A stretch of DNA of 64,000 bases from positions 372,001-436,000 of the forward strand of contig NZ_JBNFTW010000001.1 of the NCBI RefSeq assembly GCF_049943955.1. Reading direction: 5' to 3'. Position 1 is the first letter of the stretch, and every line of letters begins with the position of its first letter. Both the position numbers and the translations under genes were made by a program. The DNA comes from Desulfosporosinus sp049943955. GTDB taxonomy: Bacteria > Bacillota > Desulfitobacteriia > Desulfitobacteriales > Desulfitobacteriaceae. Below are positions 42,810 to 51,403 of this stretch, one piece after another. The notes under the pieces were generated by a model. It worked only from the letters and a program-made list of their open reading frames with translations, was not told where the DNA came from and did not search any database.

Positions 42810-43870
42810 TTAATGGACGTGAAATTTCAATTAATGCCCCGACATATTTTATCGCTGACATAGCATCGAATCATGATGGAGACTTGTCTCGGGCGAAAGA
42901 ACTTATATGGCATGCCAAAGAGGCTGGAGCCGATGCAGTAAAGTTTCAACATTTTAAAGCAGAGAAAATAGTAAGTGACTATGGTTTTAGAAAATTAGGT
43001 CAAAAACTTAGCCACCAAGCTGCCTGGAAAGGATCCGTATATGAAATATATCAACAATATGAGTGTGATAGAAGTTGGAATGAAGAACTAGCTAGAACCG
43101 CCTCTGAAGCCGGAATTGACTTTTTGACTACCCCTTATGATTTAGAGGCCATTAATTTGCTTAACCAATATGTTCCAGCATTTAAAATTGGATCGGGAGA
43201 TATTACTTGGACGAGTTTTATTGAGGAAGTGGCGAAACAGGGGAAACCGGTGATGCTTGCAACAGGAGCATCTAACATGGAAGATGTTGAACGAGCCGTT
43301 GAATCAATTATTAAGCATAACCGACAAGTTGCATTGTTACAATGCAATACAAATTATACAGGTAGTGTTGAAAATTTTAAAAATGTTAATCTGCGAGTAT
43401 TAGTCAGTTACAGTCTCAAATACCCCAATATTGTACTAGGCTTATCAGATCACACCCCGGGTCACTCTATGGTTCTGGGTGCCATCACCTTGGGGGCGCG
43501 GATAATCGAAAAGCATCTAACGGATGATAATAATAGAATTGGTCCGGATCATTCGTTTTCTATGAACCCTTTTACTTGGCATGAGATGATCGAACGTTGC
43601 CGTGAGCTTGAGCAAGGCTTGGGGGATGGAGTAAAACGAGTGGAAAGAAATGAATTAGAAGCGAAAATTGTACAAAGGCGTTGTTTGCGATTAACACGAG
43701 ATGTTAAAGATGGAGAACTATTGCTTGAAAATGATGTTGAATTATTACGCCCCGCGCCAAAGGGAAGTTTACCACCTGATATGCTTAAATACGTAGTGGG
43801 GCGTCAAGTGATAAAAAGAAAAAACGCTGGGGATGTTTTATATATTGATGATATTAAGGAAGAACAGTAA
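42785..43870 (+). CDS. NeuB-family nonulosonic acid synthase with SAF domain
   Basis: The 361-residue enzyme condenses a six-carbon sugar with phosphoenolpyruvate. The TIM-barrel features are 'FIADIASNHDGDLSRAKELI', 'DAVKFQHFKAEKIV', 'FKIGSGDITW' and 'LQCNTNYTGS', with 'LGLSDHTPGH' and 'GARIIEKHLTDD'. The C-terminal SAF (antifreeze-like) domain starts near residue 295 (RCLRLTRDVKDGELL). LQCNTNYTG replaces the LKCTS/LHC-type motif of classic sialic and pseudaminic acid synthases, so a variant substrate is likely. It is the key enzyme of the cassette. Confidence 0.87.
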   Translation: MQYDDVLLINGREISINAPTYFIADIASNHDGDLSRAKELIWHAKEAGADAVKFQHFKAEKIVSDYGFRKLGQKLSHQAAWKGSVYEIYQQYECDRSWNEELARTASEAGIDFLTTPYDLEAINLLNQYVPAFKIGSGDITWTSFIEEVAKQGKPVMLATGASNMEDVERAVESIIKHNRQVALLQCNTNYTGSVENFKNVNLRVLVSYSLKYPNIVLGLSDHTPGHSMVLGAITLGARIIEKHLTDDNNRIGPDHSFSMNPFTWHEMIERCRELEQGLGDGVKRVERNELEAKIVQRRCLRLTRDVKDGELLLENDVELLRPAPKGSLPPDMLKYVVGRQVIKRKNAGDVLYIDDIKEEQ

Positions 43871-44394
43871 TGTTAAAAGGTAAATTTGTGGGTTTAAGAG
43901 CAATTGAAAGACAAGATTTAGCTCAACTTCAAGAATGGAGAAATAGGCCTGAATATCGGCGCTATTTTAGGGAATATCGCGAAATAGGGATGGATGCACA
44001 AAATATTTGGTACGAAAAAAAAGTGCTTCAAGATCCCAATATCAGAATGTTTTCCATTGTCGAATTAGCAACAGATAGATTACTTGGGGCTTGTGGTCTA
44101 TGTTATATCGATTGGGTCAATAGGACAGCGGATTTTTCAATCTATATAGGAGCAGATAATCTTTACATAGACTCTATGTTTGCTCCGGATTCCGGGAAAG
44201 TATTGCTTGATTACGGTTTTGATGAATTGGGACTTCATCGAATTTGGGCAGAGATATATGATTTTGATGAATCTAAAAAGGTACTTTTTAAAACATTGGG
44301 TTTTAAGCTGGATGGGAGACATCGGGAAACTCATTGGGCTGAAGGCAAATGGAACGACTCATTGTTTTATGGATATTTATCTACTGAGCGTTAA
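43870..44394 (+). CDS. GNAT acetyltransferase, RimJ/PseH-like
   Basis: The 174-residue protein has the GNAT layout ('GLRAIERQDLAQLQEWRN', 'LLGACGLCYIDWVNRTADFSIYIG', 'LGLHRIWAEIYDFDESKKVLFKTLGF'). In sugar cassettes this type adds an acetyl group to an amino sugar. Its ATG overlaps the NeuB stop by one base (TAATG). If the pathway truly lacks an aminotransferase it might acetylate a hydroxyl instead. Confidence 0.75.
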   Translation: MLKGKFVGLRAIERQDLAQLQEWRNRPEYRRYFREYREIGMDAQNIWYEKKVLQDPNIRMFSIVELATDRLLGACGLCYIDWVNRTADFSIYIGADNLYIDSMFAPDSGKVLLDYGFDELGLHRIWAEIYDFDESKKVLFKTLGFKLDGRHRETHWAEGKWNDSLFYGYLSTER

Positions 44395-44417
44395 ATATAT
44401 TCATAGTGAGGTTAACA

Positions 44418-45161
44418 ATGAAGACGGTTATTATTGTTCAAGCACGTATGACATCTACCAGACTTCCTGGCAAGGTTTTAAAAACTGTGATGGGCAAGCC
44501 ACTCCTGGAATATCTAATAGAAAGGCTGCGCCGTGTAAAATTAGCCGATGAAATAGTAATCGCAACAACTACTAATACTACTGATCAACCGATCTTAGAA
44601 TTGTGCCGGCGATTAAAAGTACCGGTTTATAGAGGCTCGGAACTCGACGTTTTAGCACGATACCATGGAGCAGCAGAATTTTATCAAGCTGATGCTGTAG
44701 TCAGAGTAACATCAGATTGCCCGGTAATAGATCCGGGAGTAATTGACCAGGTTATTAGTTTCTTTCTTAACAATTGGCCGAACTATGATTACGTTTCTAA
44801 CCGTCTGGAAGCAAGTTATCCACGTGGAATGGATACGGAGATCTTCTCGTATAAATCTTTAAATGAAGCTTTTCTGGAAGCCCAAGAGGAAGCCGAAAGA
44901 GAACATGTAACCCCATTCATGTATTGGCATTCAGAACGTTACAAGTTAGGAAACGTCGCTTATTTAACTGATGAGAGTTGTCATAGATGGACTGTGGATA
45001 CACAAGAAGATTTTGAGTTAATAAGAAGGATACTTGAGTCGCTCTATCCAGATAAACCTCACTTTACGTTGGAGGATATTTTAAATCTTTTACAGCAAAA
45101 ATTAGAATGGCTGAAGATCAATGCTCATGTTAAACAAAAAGTAGTTGATAGAAAAGGCTAA
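44418..45161 (+). CDS. SpsF/NeuA-like cytidylyltransferase
   Basis: The 247-residue nucleotidyltransferase starts with the signature QARMTSTRLPGKV (8-20), then 'DVLARYHGAAEFYQADAVVRVTSDCPVIDP' and 'SYPRGMDTEIFSY'. This is the SpsF / CMP-sugar synthetase-like family seen in spore-coat and flagellar glycan clusters. It should activate the NeuB product with CMP for transfer by the DUF115 protein. GAGG 6 bases upstream favours the ATG at 44418 over a GTG at 44406. Confidence 0.82.
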   Translation: MKTVIIVQARMTSTRLPGKVLKTVMGKPLLEYLIERLRRVKLADEIVIATTTNTTDQPILELCRRLKVPVYRGSELDVLARYHGAAEFYQADAVVRVTSDCPVIDPGVIDQVISFFLNNWPNYDYVSNRLEASYPRGMDTEIFSYKSLNEAFLEAQEEAEREHVTPFMYWHSERYKLGNVAYLTDESCHRWTVDTQEDFELIRRILESLYPDKPHFTLEDILNLLQQKLEWLKINAHVKQKVVDRKG

Positions 45162-45224
45162 TCTTTTTATCGTTCCGAGACTAGATTTAGTGTATAGAGA
45201 ATGGATTGGTCAGGGGTGATTTGA

Positions 45225-46268
45225 GTGATTAAGAAGTATAGTAAATCATTTCAAGATATATTAAAACTTAAGGAAAACTTTTTCACCGAGGATAACAAAC
45301 TCGCTTCTGATAGTATCGTGTTAGCTAATAAATACAAACAACAGGAGAAAAGGACTACTTGTAAGAATTGTAGCTTTCCATTAGAAAAAAATCCTCTTTT
45401 TAATAAACAAGGAATTGATTATTTTTTATGTTCAAATTGTAATCATTTAAACGGGGGATTTGAAGATTCGGAAGAATACGTAAGGGATGTTTATGTTGAT
45501 GAAATTACAAACTACTCAAACTTTTATATCGAAAAAAATAAGAAGACGTACTGGGAAAGGGTCGAAAAAATATATAAACCTAAGGTGCTTTTTCTTTTAG
45601 AATGCTTACATGATATTCATATAGATCCATCGGATTTATTGTTTTCCGAGATAGGTGCTGGGGCGGGATATTTTTTGTCAGCATTAAAAGGAGAACTACC
45701 AGATAGTAGTATGATTGGTTACGAGGTATCTTCAAGGCAAGTAGCTCTAGCCAATAATATGCTTGGAAAGGAATTAGTCAATAATATACAAATAGATAAG
45801 CTTATAGATTTAATTAGAATGGAAGAAGCTGATGTCCTTGTAATGATAGGTGTCTTAGAGCATTTATCAAACCCAAGGGAAGTTTTAAATGAAATTGTTA
45901 AGAATAACAGGATTAAATTTTTTTACTTATCGGTACCTCTCTTTTCGTTCTCGGTTTTTTTTGAATTGATAAATCAAGGCCATTTTAATCGGCAACTATC
46001 TGGTGGGCACACTCATCTATATACGCGAGAGTCTATAGAGTATTTTTGTAAAGAATTTGGATTCTGTGTTGCTGGCGAATGGCAATTTGGTGCTGATGTA
46101 ATGGACCTATTTAGATTTATTTATTTGGAAATGGAGAAGGTTGGCGCAAATAAAGGAGCCAAAGATTATTTCTCAAATAAATTTGTTCCGATTCTTGATC
46201 AATTGCAGGAAGTACTTGACAAAACTGACTTTTCTTCAGAAATCCATCTTCTTTTGATGAAGAAATAG
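45225..46268 (+). CDS. Class I SAM-dependent methyltransferase with N-terminal zinc ribbon
   Basis: The 347-residue protein begins with a Cys-pair ribbon (Cys46-x2-Cys49 and Cys69-x2-Cys72). The SAM motif EIGAGAGYF (142-150) follows, then 'VLVMIGVLEHLSNPREVLNEI'. This layout resembles sugar C-methyltransferases, and final methylation of the flagellar sugar is a reasonable guess. The gene is visibly more AT-rich than its neighbours and has a 63-base gap before it, which suggests separate acquisition. The start is a GTG after AGGGGTG. Confidence 0.7.
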   Translation: MIKKYSKSFQDILKLKENFFTEDNKLASDSIVLANKYKQQEKRTTCKNCSFPLEKNPLFNKQGIDYFLCSNCNHLNGGFEDSEEYVRDVYVDEITNYSNFYIEKNKKTYWERVEKIYKPKVLFLLECLHDIHIDPSDLLFSEIGAGAGYFLSALKGELPDSSMIGYEVSSRQVALANNMLGKELVNNIQIDKLIDLIRMEEADVLVMIGVLEHLSNPREVLNEIVKNNRIKFFYLSVPLFSFSVFFELINQGHFNRQLSGGHTHLYTRESIEYFCKEFGFCVAGEWQFGADVMDLFRFIYLEMEKVGANKGAKDYFSNKFVPILDQLQEVLDKTDFSSEIHLLLMKK

Positions 46269-46341
46269 TCCATGGAAACTAGCAAAAACAATATTGCTAC
46301 AAGGTAAAAATAGTACTCACAAAAGGAGATAAGTAACCACG

Positions 46342-46833
46342 ATGGACTTAGAAATTGATAATCAATGCCAGGACATCAGGGAGAAAATGAGTGCTAATCT
46401 CGCTCACTTTAAAGCAATGCTAGAGTTAAGCCAACAACTTAATTCGGAGTCGATTGATACTGAGGTAGAGTTATTTAATGAGTTTTTGAAACAGCGACAA
46501 GATATGATCAAAGAAATTGATCAAGTAAATCAAGAGATTAATTTTCTCCAGACTAGAATTAATCACAAAATTGGCCTGGAACATTTTAATTTGGATTCTG
46601 TCCAATCATATATTTCAGGAGATCTCTATGAACAGCTTAGCAATCAATATAGTCTGATAAAAGATGTTATCCAGCAAATTCAAGCTCTAGATAAAGAGTA
46701 CACGAAGAATGCTGAAGTGGAGAAAGAAGCGGCTAAACTCAAGCTTCTACGGTTTAAAAGTATTATACGTCAAGGTAAGTCCTATCAGAATACCAATAAA
46801 CCTGAAGCTAGGTTTATTGATAAACAAAGATAG
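46342..46833 (+). CDS. Coiled-coil protein, FlgN-like in character
   Basis: The 163-residue product is almost entirely charged helix ('FKAMLELSQQLNSESIDTEVELFNEFLKQRQDMIKEI', 'QVNQEINFLQTRINHK') with a basic tail. Composition and size are like flagellar export chaperones, but there is no clear family match. AAAAGGAGA precedes the ATG. It closes the glycosylation cassette and faces a convergent glycosyltransferase gene 67 bases away. Confidence 0.6.
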   Translation: MDLEIDNQCQDIREKMSANLAHFKAMLELSQQLNSESIDTEVELFNEFLKQRQDMIKEIDQVNQEINFLQTRINHKIGLEHFNLDSVQSYISGDLYEQLSNQYSLIKDVIQQIQALDKEYTKNAEVEKEAAKLKLLRFKSIIRQGKSYQNTNKPEARFIDKQR

Positions 46834-46900
46834 AGACGTGGGAATATTTAAACACCCTTTTTTTCTTATCACCCTACTCAACTCATTTATCCAAATTTAT

Positions 46901-47950
46901 CTAGGTACTAAGCAATTCCCTATTAGCAGCCACTTCCGGGCTATCCGGCTTATAAATGCCGGCCATATCATTATATTTCGCCGCCTCGGCAAGATCACCC
47001 AGCTCAAGGAAACAACGACACAATTGCAAATTGGGTATAAATTGGACGTAATTTATGGACAAGTCGGCAGATGCCGCTGTTGCCGCCGTATAGTACCAAT
47101 AGACAGCCTCATTATAGTCGTTTTCTTTCATATAATAGCTGCCTAATTCACAGCAGATCTCAGCACTGGCAGCTCCTTGAATGTTTTTAGCTGCTATTTT
47201 AAAGAGATTATAGCTATCTGATTTTAAGTTATAGTACCGAGCTAAAACACAGTGAGACAGTCGAATATCATCTTTATTCATAGTTGGTAAAGATCTGTTA
47301 AAATATTCAAAGGCATTATAGAAATCTTCCTCAGTGCCGGCGATAAGTAATTCCCGAGCGTACATCATATGTAATCTTGAATTTAAGACAGTATTTTTAG
47401 CGGTGAGGTTCTGGAGATGTGTAAGGTCACGTGAGGCATGGCTGGTTAGAGGTTTATGCGTAATAAGAATGTCGGATTTCATTGAGTTTAAGCGACAATC
47501 TACGATTTCATGAATGGGGTCGATCCACTTAAAGGATCTAACCCGCTTAAATAGTTTTGGCCGATATTCTACATCAAAATTATAGGTGCTGCCTTTCTCT
47601 AACTGATTGCCGTATTTCATTTCTACAATTTCTACGTCTGTGTCAAGGGTGGACTTTAAGCGTTTAAACTTTTCCCTGTTATTCTCGTCGATCAGCTCAT
47701 CGGCATCGGCTGCGTAAATATAATCCATGGTGGCTTTGGAGAAAGAAAAGTTTCTGGCTGCAGAAAAGTCGTCGATCCACTCGAAATCATAAATCTTAGA
47801 TGTATACTGGCGGGCAATTTCTTTAGTGTTATCGACTGATCCTGTATCAACAATAACAATTTCGTCGGCAATTTCATTTATGCAATTGAGGCACCTGGCA
47901 ATTAGCTGCTCTTCATTCCTTACGATCATGCAAACACTGAGTGTAATCAT
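46901..47950 (-). CDS. GT2 glycosyltransferase with TPR-like C-terminus
   Basis: The 349-residue protein has a family 2 (GT-A) domain: 'SVCMIVRNEEQLIARCL', 'ADEIVIVDTGSVDNTKEIA', 'WIDDFSAARNFSF' and the metal-binding DAD at 82-84 (YAADADE). From about residue 215 onward, repeated helical pairs (FEYFNRSLPTMNK, then 'YYMKENDYNEAVYWYYTAATAA') look like TPR units. This architecture is common for transferases acting on proteins or peptides. It is on the opposite strand to the cassette. A decayed relative lies at 33658-34028. Confidence 0.85.
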   Translation of the reverse strand: MITLSVCMIVRNEEQLIARCLNCINEIADEIVIVDTGSVDNTKEIARQYTSKIYDFEWIDDFSAARNFSFSKATMDYIYAADADELIDENNREKFKRLKSTLDTDVEIVEMKYGNQLEKGSTYNFDVEYRPKLFKRVRSFKWIDPIHEIVDCRLNSMKSDILITHKPLTSHASRDLTHLQNLTAKNTVLNSRLHMMYARELLIAGTEEDFYNAFEYFNRSLPTMNKDDIRLSHCVLARYYNLKSDSYNLFKIAAKNIQGAASAEICCELGSYYMKENDYNEAVYWYYTAATAASADLSINYVQFIPNLQLCRCFLELGDLAEAAKYNDMAGIYKPDSPEVAANRELLST

Positions 47951-48180
47951 GCTTTTATCCCCTTATCCATTAGAACCTTGAAATTTCTTATTAAATTTAA
48001 GCTCCGTTGCTATTGTAACATGCGCAAAAAGTAATACAACTGTATTTGGGGATTTAGAATAAAAACTCAAATTGTTTTGATTATGTTATTTTGGACATAT
48101 CATTAAATATATCATTAAATATATTCATAATTAAAGGGAAGGTGAACAAATCAATTTCATAATTTCAAATCTCTAATATC

Positions 48181-48240
48181 TAGCCACTATATATAGCTGC
48201 ATCTCGCCAAATGCCGCAATATATAGTGGCTAATTTTATT
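48181..48240 (+). terminator. Perfect 14-bp hairpin with no upstream gene
   Basis: TAGCCACTATATAT (48181-48194) pairs with ATATATAGTGGCTA (48219-48232), with an inner GCAT/ATGC stem, followed by ATTTTATTATA. It looks like a rightward terminator, yet the nearest gene to the left is transcribed leftward. The whole 47951-48800 interval is AT-rich and otherwise without a supported gene. A strong GGAGGAG near 48600 precedes only a few codons. Confidence 0.55.
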
Positions 48241-48683
48241 ATAAAGTATTTAAGTAATTGATTCGAATAAATAAGTTATTTAAAAAATGATTATGTGAAA
48301 TCCGAAACCGTTACATACTCATTTTTACAATTATGGTACTTTCTTTCTGCAGTATTCCTGAAAAATTTGTCGAAAAAGCTATATACGGAAAACAAAGTAG
48401 ATGCTAGAATTAGTCTAACTAAAAAAGTAATAATGATTTCGAAAAATACAAATTTACGGTCTTATCTATTGGTGTATTGATTTCTTGAAAGATGCGACCT
48501 GCAATATGGAATTATACCCAAAGGTCCTATATAACAGGATGCGAAAAAAGGTTTATTATTAATTCGAGCTATCATATTTAGGAAATTCATAAGGATATGT
48601 GGAGGAGTATGATAAATGATGGCGAATAAAAGTATCTGAGTTAATAATTTAAATAGAAGAGACATATTATAGAAGGAACATAT

Positions 48684-48709
48684 CTAATCCACAAGATATG
48701 TGTCGATAA
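48684..48709 (+). promoter_or_regulatory. Possible FliA-type promoter upstream of cheA
   Basis: CTAA (48684-48687), 14 bases and GTCGATAA (48702-48709) resemble the flagellar sigma pattern. The -10 is good and the -35 weak. An inverted repeat ACATATCT/AGATATGT (48678-48685 with 48694-48701) overlaps the -35 region and could be an operator. Confidence 0.4.
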
Positions 48710-48800
48710 CTGGTGATATACAATGGCTGCAATGTCTCGGATTCGGAAATAGAGAGAAGTTATTAACTGTGGAATAACCTGAATGATTGAGGTGACATGG

Positions 48801-50963
48801 ATGAGCCAGGATGATGACAAAAACCAAGGGGTTGAGTTAGGGGAATTTTTAGATTTTTATTTATTGGATTCTCAGGAGCAGATTGAAAGGCTCGGAGCAG
48901 GGTTATTACAATTGGAAAAAGAGGGCGGAAATATTGGCTTAATTAACGATCTTTTTCGTTCGGCACACAGTTTGAAGGGTGCTTCGGGTACGATGGGGTT
49001 TACCCCAATTGTTGAAATTACCCATGCTGCCGAGGACTTATTGGATCGCTTGAGACAGGGGAAAATTGATGTCTCCTTGGAAATGATTGATGTTCTGCTT
49101 GCTGTGACTGACAGGGTCAAAGCTATGCTGGAACAGGTTGAGAAGCGTCAAGGGATTACATATGGATCTGAGGATTTGGTGAATTCTATGAGAGCCTTAT
49201 TAAATGGGGAAGCTCCTGCCGCTGCAGAGAAAACCGAACCAGTCCCTGCTCATGAAGAGGAAACGCAAGCCAATTTTGTACCTATTGACTTTTCTCTTAG
49301 TGAGCAGGAACGTGAAAAAGTTAACGATGCCCATGGTATGGGTCACGGTGTTTATGAACTTGATATCAAGCTCTCCCCTAATACTCTCATGAAGGCAGTT
49401 CGTGCCGTGATGTCCATCCAACGGCTTGAAGGAATGGGGAAGGTCATAAAGATTCTTCCGAGTGTTGAAGAGTTGGAAGCAGGACAGGGTGATGGCTTTT
49501 CAATTCTCTTTTTGAGTGATGAACCCAGTGAAGAGATTCGAAAAGAGGTTTTAGAAATCACCGACGTAACAAGTGTTACAATTTTCCCCTATGTAACGGC
49601 GGAAAGTATCGTAAAAGAACCGAAAATTTCGAATAACGAAATTGTTAATCATGAAACCGTAAACAATGAAACTGTTAAACAGAGTGTGCCTGTTAGCCCT
49701 AATGAACAAAGTAAATCTGCAGCAGCGCCGGCTGTTCCTGAACAAGCCCAAACGCATGGGGAAAGCAGCACTCAAGTTCATACAATTCGTGTTGATACGG
49801 TAAGAATGGATAATCTTATTAACCTCGTTGGTGAGATGGTTATTACTCGGACCAGATTGGTGCAAATTGGCTTAGACTTAAAATCTCAATACAGCACGGA
49901 CCCTATGGTAAATAATTTAAATGAGGCGAATGTTTACTTAGGGCGGTTAATGAATGATCTGCAAGAAAGTGTTATGCGTCTACGCATGGTCGCCATTGGA
50001 ACAGTCTTCAATCGTTTCCCGCGCTTGGTACGGGATCTGGCCAAAAAGACGGGTAAGGAAATCGATCTCGTGTTAAAGGGTGAAGATACTGAACTTGACA
50101 AGACTGTCGTTGAAGTCATCGGCGATCCTCTCATGCATCTCATCCGCAACTCGGTGGACCATGGTATTGAATCTCCGGAAGAACGCCGAGCGGCAGGGAA
50201 ACCGGTTCACGGAACAGTTACCTTGGATGCGTATCATGATGGAAACCATATCGCTATTCTCATCTCCGATGACGGAGGCGGGTTAGATCTTGACAAAATT
50301 AAGGCTATAGCACTTTCCAAGGGCCTTATCAATGAGCGGGAGGAACTCTCTGAAAATGACATTGCCAATCTCATTTTCTTGCCCGGTTTTAGTACGGCGG
50401 ATAAAGTCACTGACATTTCCGGGCGGGGCGTGGGCATGGATGTTGTGAAAAAGGCCTTGAATAATCTCGGAGGAATGGTCGATATTACAACCCGCAAAGG
50501 TAAGGGAACAACTTTTACAATTCGTCTGCCCTTGACTTTAGCGATCATACAAGCTCTGCTTGTGGAGGTACGGGATGAGATATATGCTGTTCCGCTGTCC
50601 TCGGTTCTTGAGACTTTGCTGGTTAACCGTTCGGACATTAAGACTGTAGGCGGTTTGCAGATGGTTCAGCTGCGCGGCAACACCTTGCCTTTGATTTCTT
50701 TGCAAGAAAAGTTTGGCCTTCCGGATGTAGAAGCTCCTAATAATGAGGTTTTTGTTGTTGTTGTGGGCTTTGGGGACAAAGCGCTGGGACTTATTGTTGA
50801 TGAGTTGCGCGGACAACAGGAAGTTGTTATCAAGTCCCTGGGCGATTTCCTTAATAACTTGCCCGGAATTGCTGGCGCAACAATTTTAGGGGATGGCAAA
50901 GTCACGTTGATTCTTGATATAGGATCTCTTCTGCAAGACGTTTTAGTTACGAGAAAAATCTAA
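48801..50963 (+). CDS. cheA: Chemotaxis histidine kinase CheA
   Basis: The 720-residue kinase has the P1 phosphotransfer domain with His56 (RSAHSLKGASG) and a region of about 120 residues that may be a reduced P2. A Gln/Pro-rich linker follows, with a short imperfect repeat (NNEIVNHETVNNETVK). The P3 dimerisation helices come next (RVDTVRMDNLINLVGEMVI), then the ATPase domain with N, G1 and G2 boxes (RNSVDHGIE, 'DDGGGLD', 'GRGVGMDVV') and the CheW-like P5 domain. It phosphorylates CheY and CheB. GAGGTG 7 bases upstream favours ATG 48801 over 48783. Confidence 0.96.
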   Translation: MSQDDDKNQGVELGEFLDFYLLDSQEQIERLGAGLLQLEKEGGNIGLINDLFRSAHSLKGASGTMGFTPIVEITHAAEDLLDRLRQGKIDVSLEMIDVLLAVTDRVKAMLEQVEKRQGITYGSEDLVNSMRALLNGEAPAAAEKTEPVPAHEEETQANFVPIDFSLSEQEREKVNDAHGMGHGVYELDIKLSPNTLMKAVRAVMSIQRLEGMGKVIKILPSVEELEAGQGDGFSILFLSDEPSEEIRKEVLEITDVTSVTIFPYVTAESIVKEPKISNNEIVNHETVNNETVKQSVPVSPNEQSKSAAAPAVPEQAQTHGESSTQVHTIRVDTVRMDNLINLVGEMVITRTRLVQIGLDLKSQYSTDPMVNNLNEANVYLGRLMNDLQESVMRLRMVAIGTVFNRFPRLVRDLAKKTGKEIDLVLKGEDTELDKTVVEVIGDPLMHLIRNSVDHGIESPEERRAAGKPVHGTVTLDAYHDGNHIAILISDDGGGLDLDKIKAIALSKGLINEREELSENDIANLIFLPGFSTADKVTDISGRGVGMDVVKKALNNLGGMVDITTRKGKGTTFTIRLPLTLAIIQALLVEVRDEIYAVPLSSVLETLLVNRSDIKTVGGLQMVQLRGNTLPLISLQEKFGLPDVEAPNNEVFVVVVGFGDKALGLIVDELRGQQEVVIKSLGDFLNNLPGIAGATILGDGKVTLILDIGSLLQDVLVTRKI

Positions 50964-50976
50964 GGGGGAGAAAAGC

Positions 50977-51402
50977 ATGGCTGAAGAACAATTAGTAACA
51001 TTTAATTTAGGTTCTGAAGAATTTGGCGTTGATATTATGCGCGTTCAGGAGATTATTCGTATTCCGCCGATTACGCGGGTGCCTAATGCCCCGGTCTATG
51101 TGGAAGGCGTCATAAATTTACGGGGGAACGTGATCCCGGTCGTGAGCCTGTCCACTCGTTTCGGCATGACTCGTGCAGAAGAAACGGATCTTAGCCGAAT
51201 TATTGTGGTCCAAGTACAATCTAAAGTCTTCGGAATTCGTGTGGATGCCGTAACGGAAGTTTTACATTTAGATAGTGACAGCATTGAACCCCCGCCGCCG
51301 ATAGCGGTAGGTGTCGATTCCCAATTCATTCGCGGTGTTGGGAAAACTGGTGAGCGTTTACTCATCCTTTTAGAACTCGACCAAATTATGGGCGGGGATT
51401 AA
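50977..51402 (+). CDS. cheW: Chemotaxis coupling protein CheW
   Basis: The 141-residue single CheW domain ('QLVTFNLGSEEFGVDIMRVQEII', 'INLRGNVIPVVSL', 'GKTGERLLILLELDQIM') links receptors to CheA. It lies 13 bases after cheA with an AAGGGGGAG site. Confidence 0.95.
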   Translation: MAEEQLVTFNLGSEEFGVDIMRVQEIIRIPPITRVPNAPVYVEGVINLRGNVIPVVSLSTRFGMTRAEETDLSRIIVVQVQSKVFGIRVDAVTEVLHLDSDSIEPPPPIAVGVDSQFIRGVGKTGERLLILLELDQIMGGD

Positions 51403-51403
51403 T

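Noticed and set aside
48295..48480. 61-codon plus-strand frame in the gap before cheA.
   Set aside because: It has no ribosome-binding site, low-complexity AT-driven composition and no recognisable motifs.
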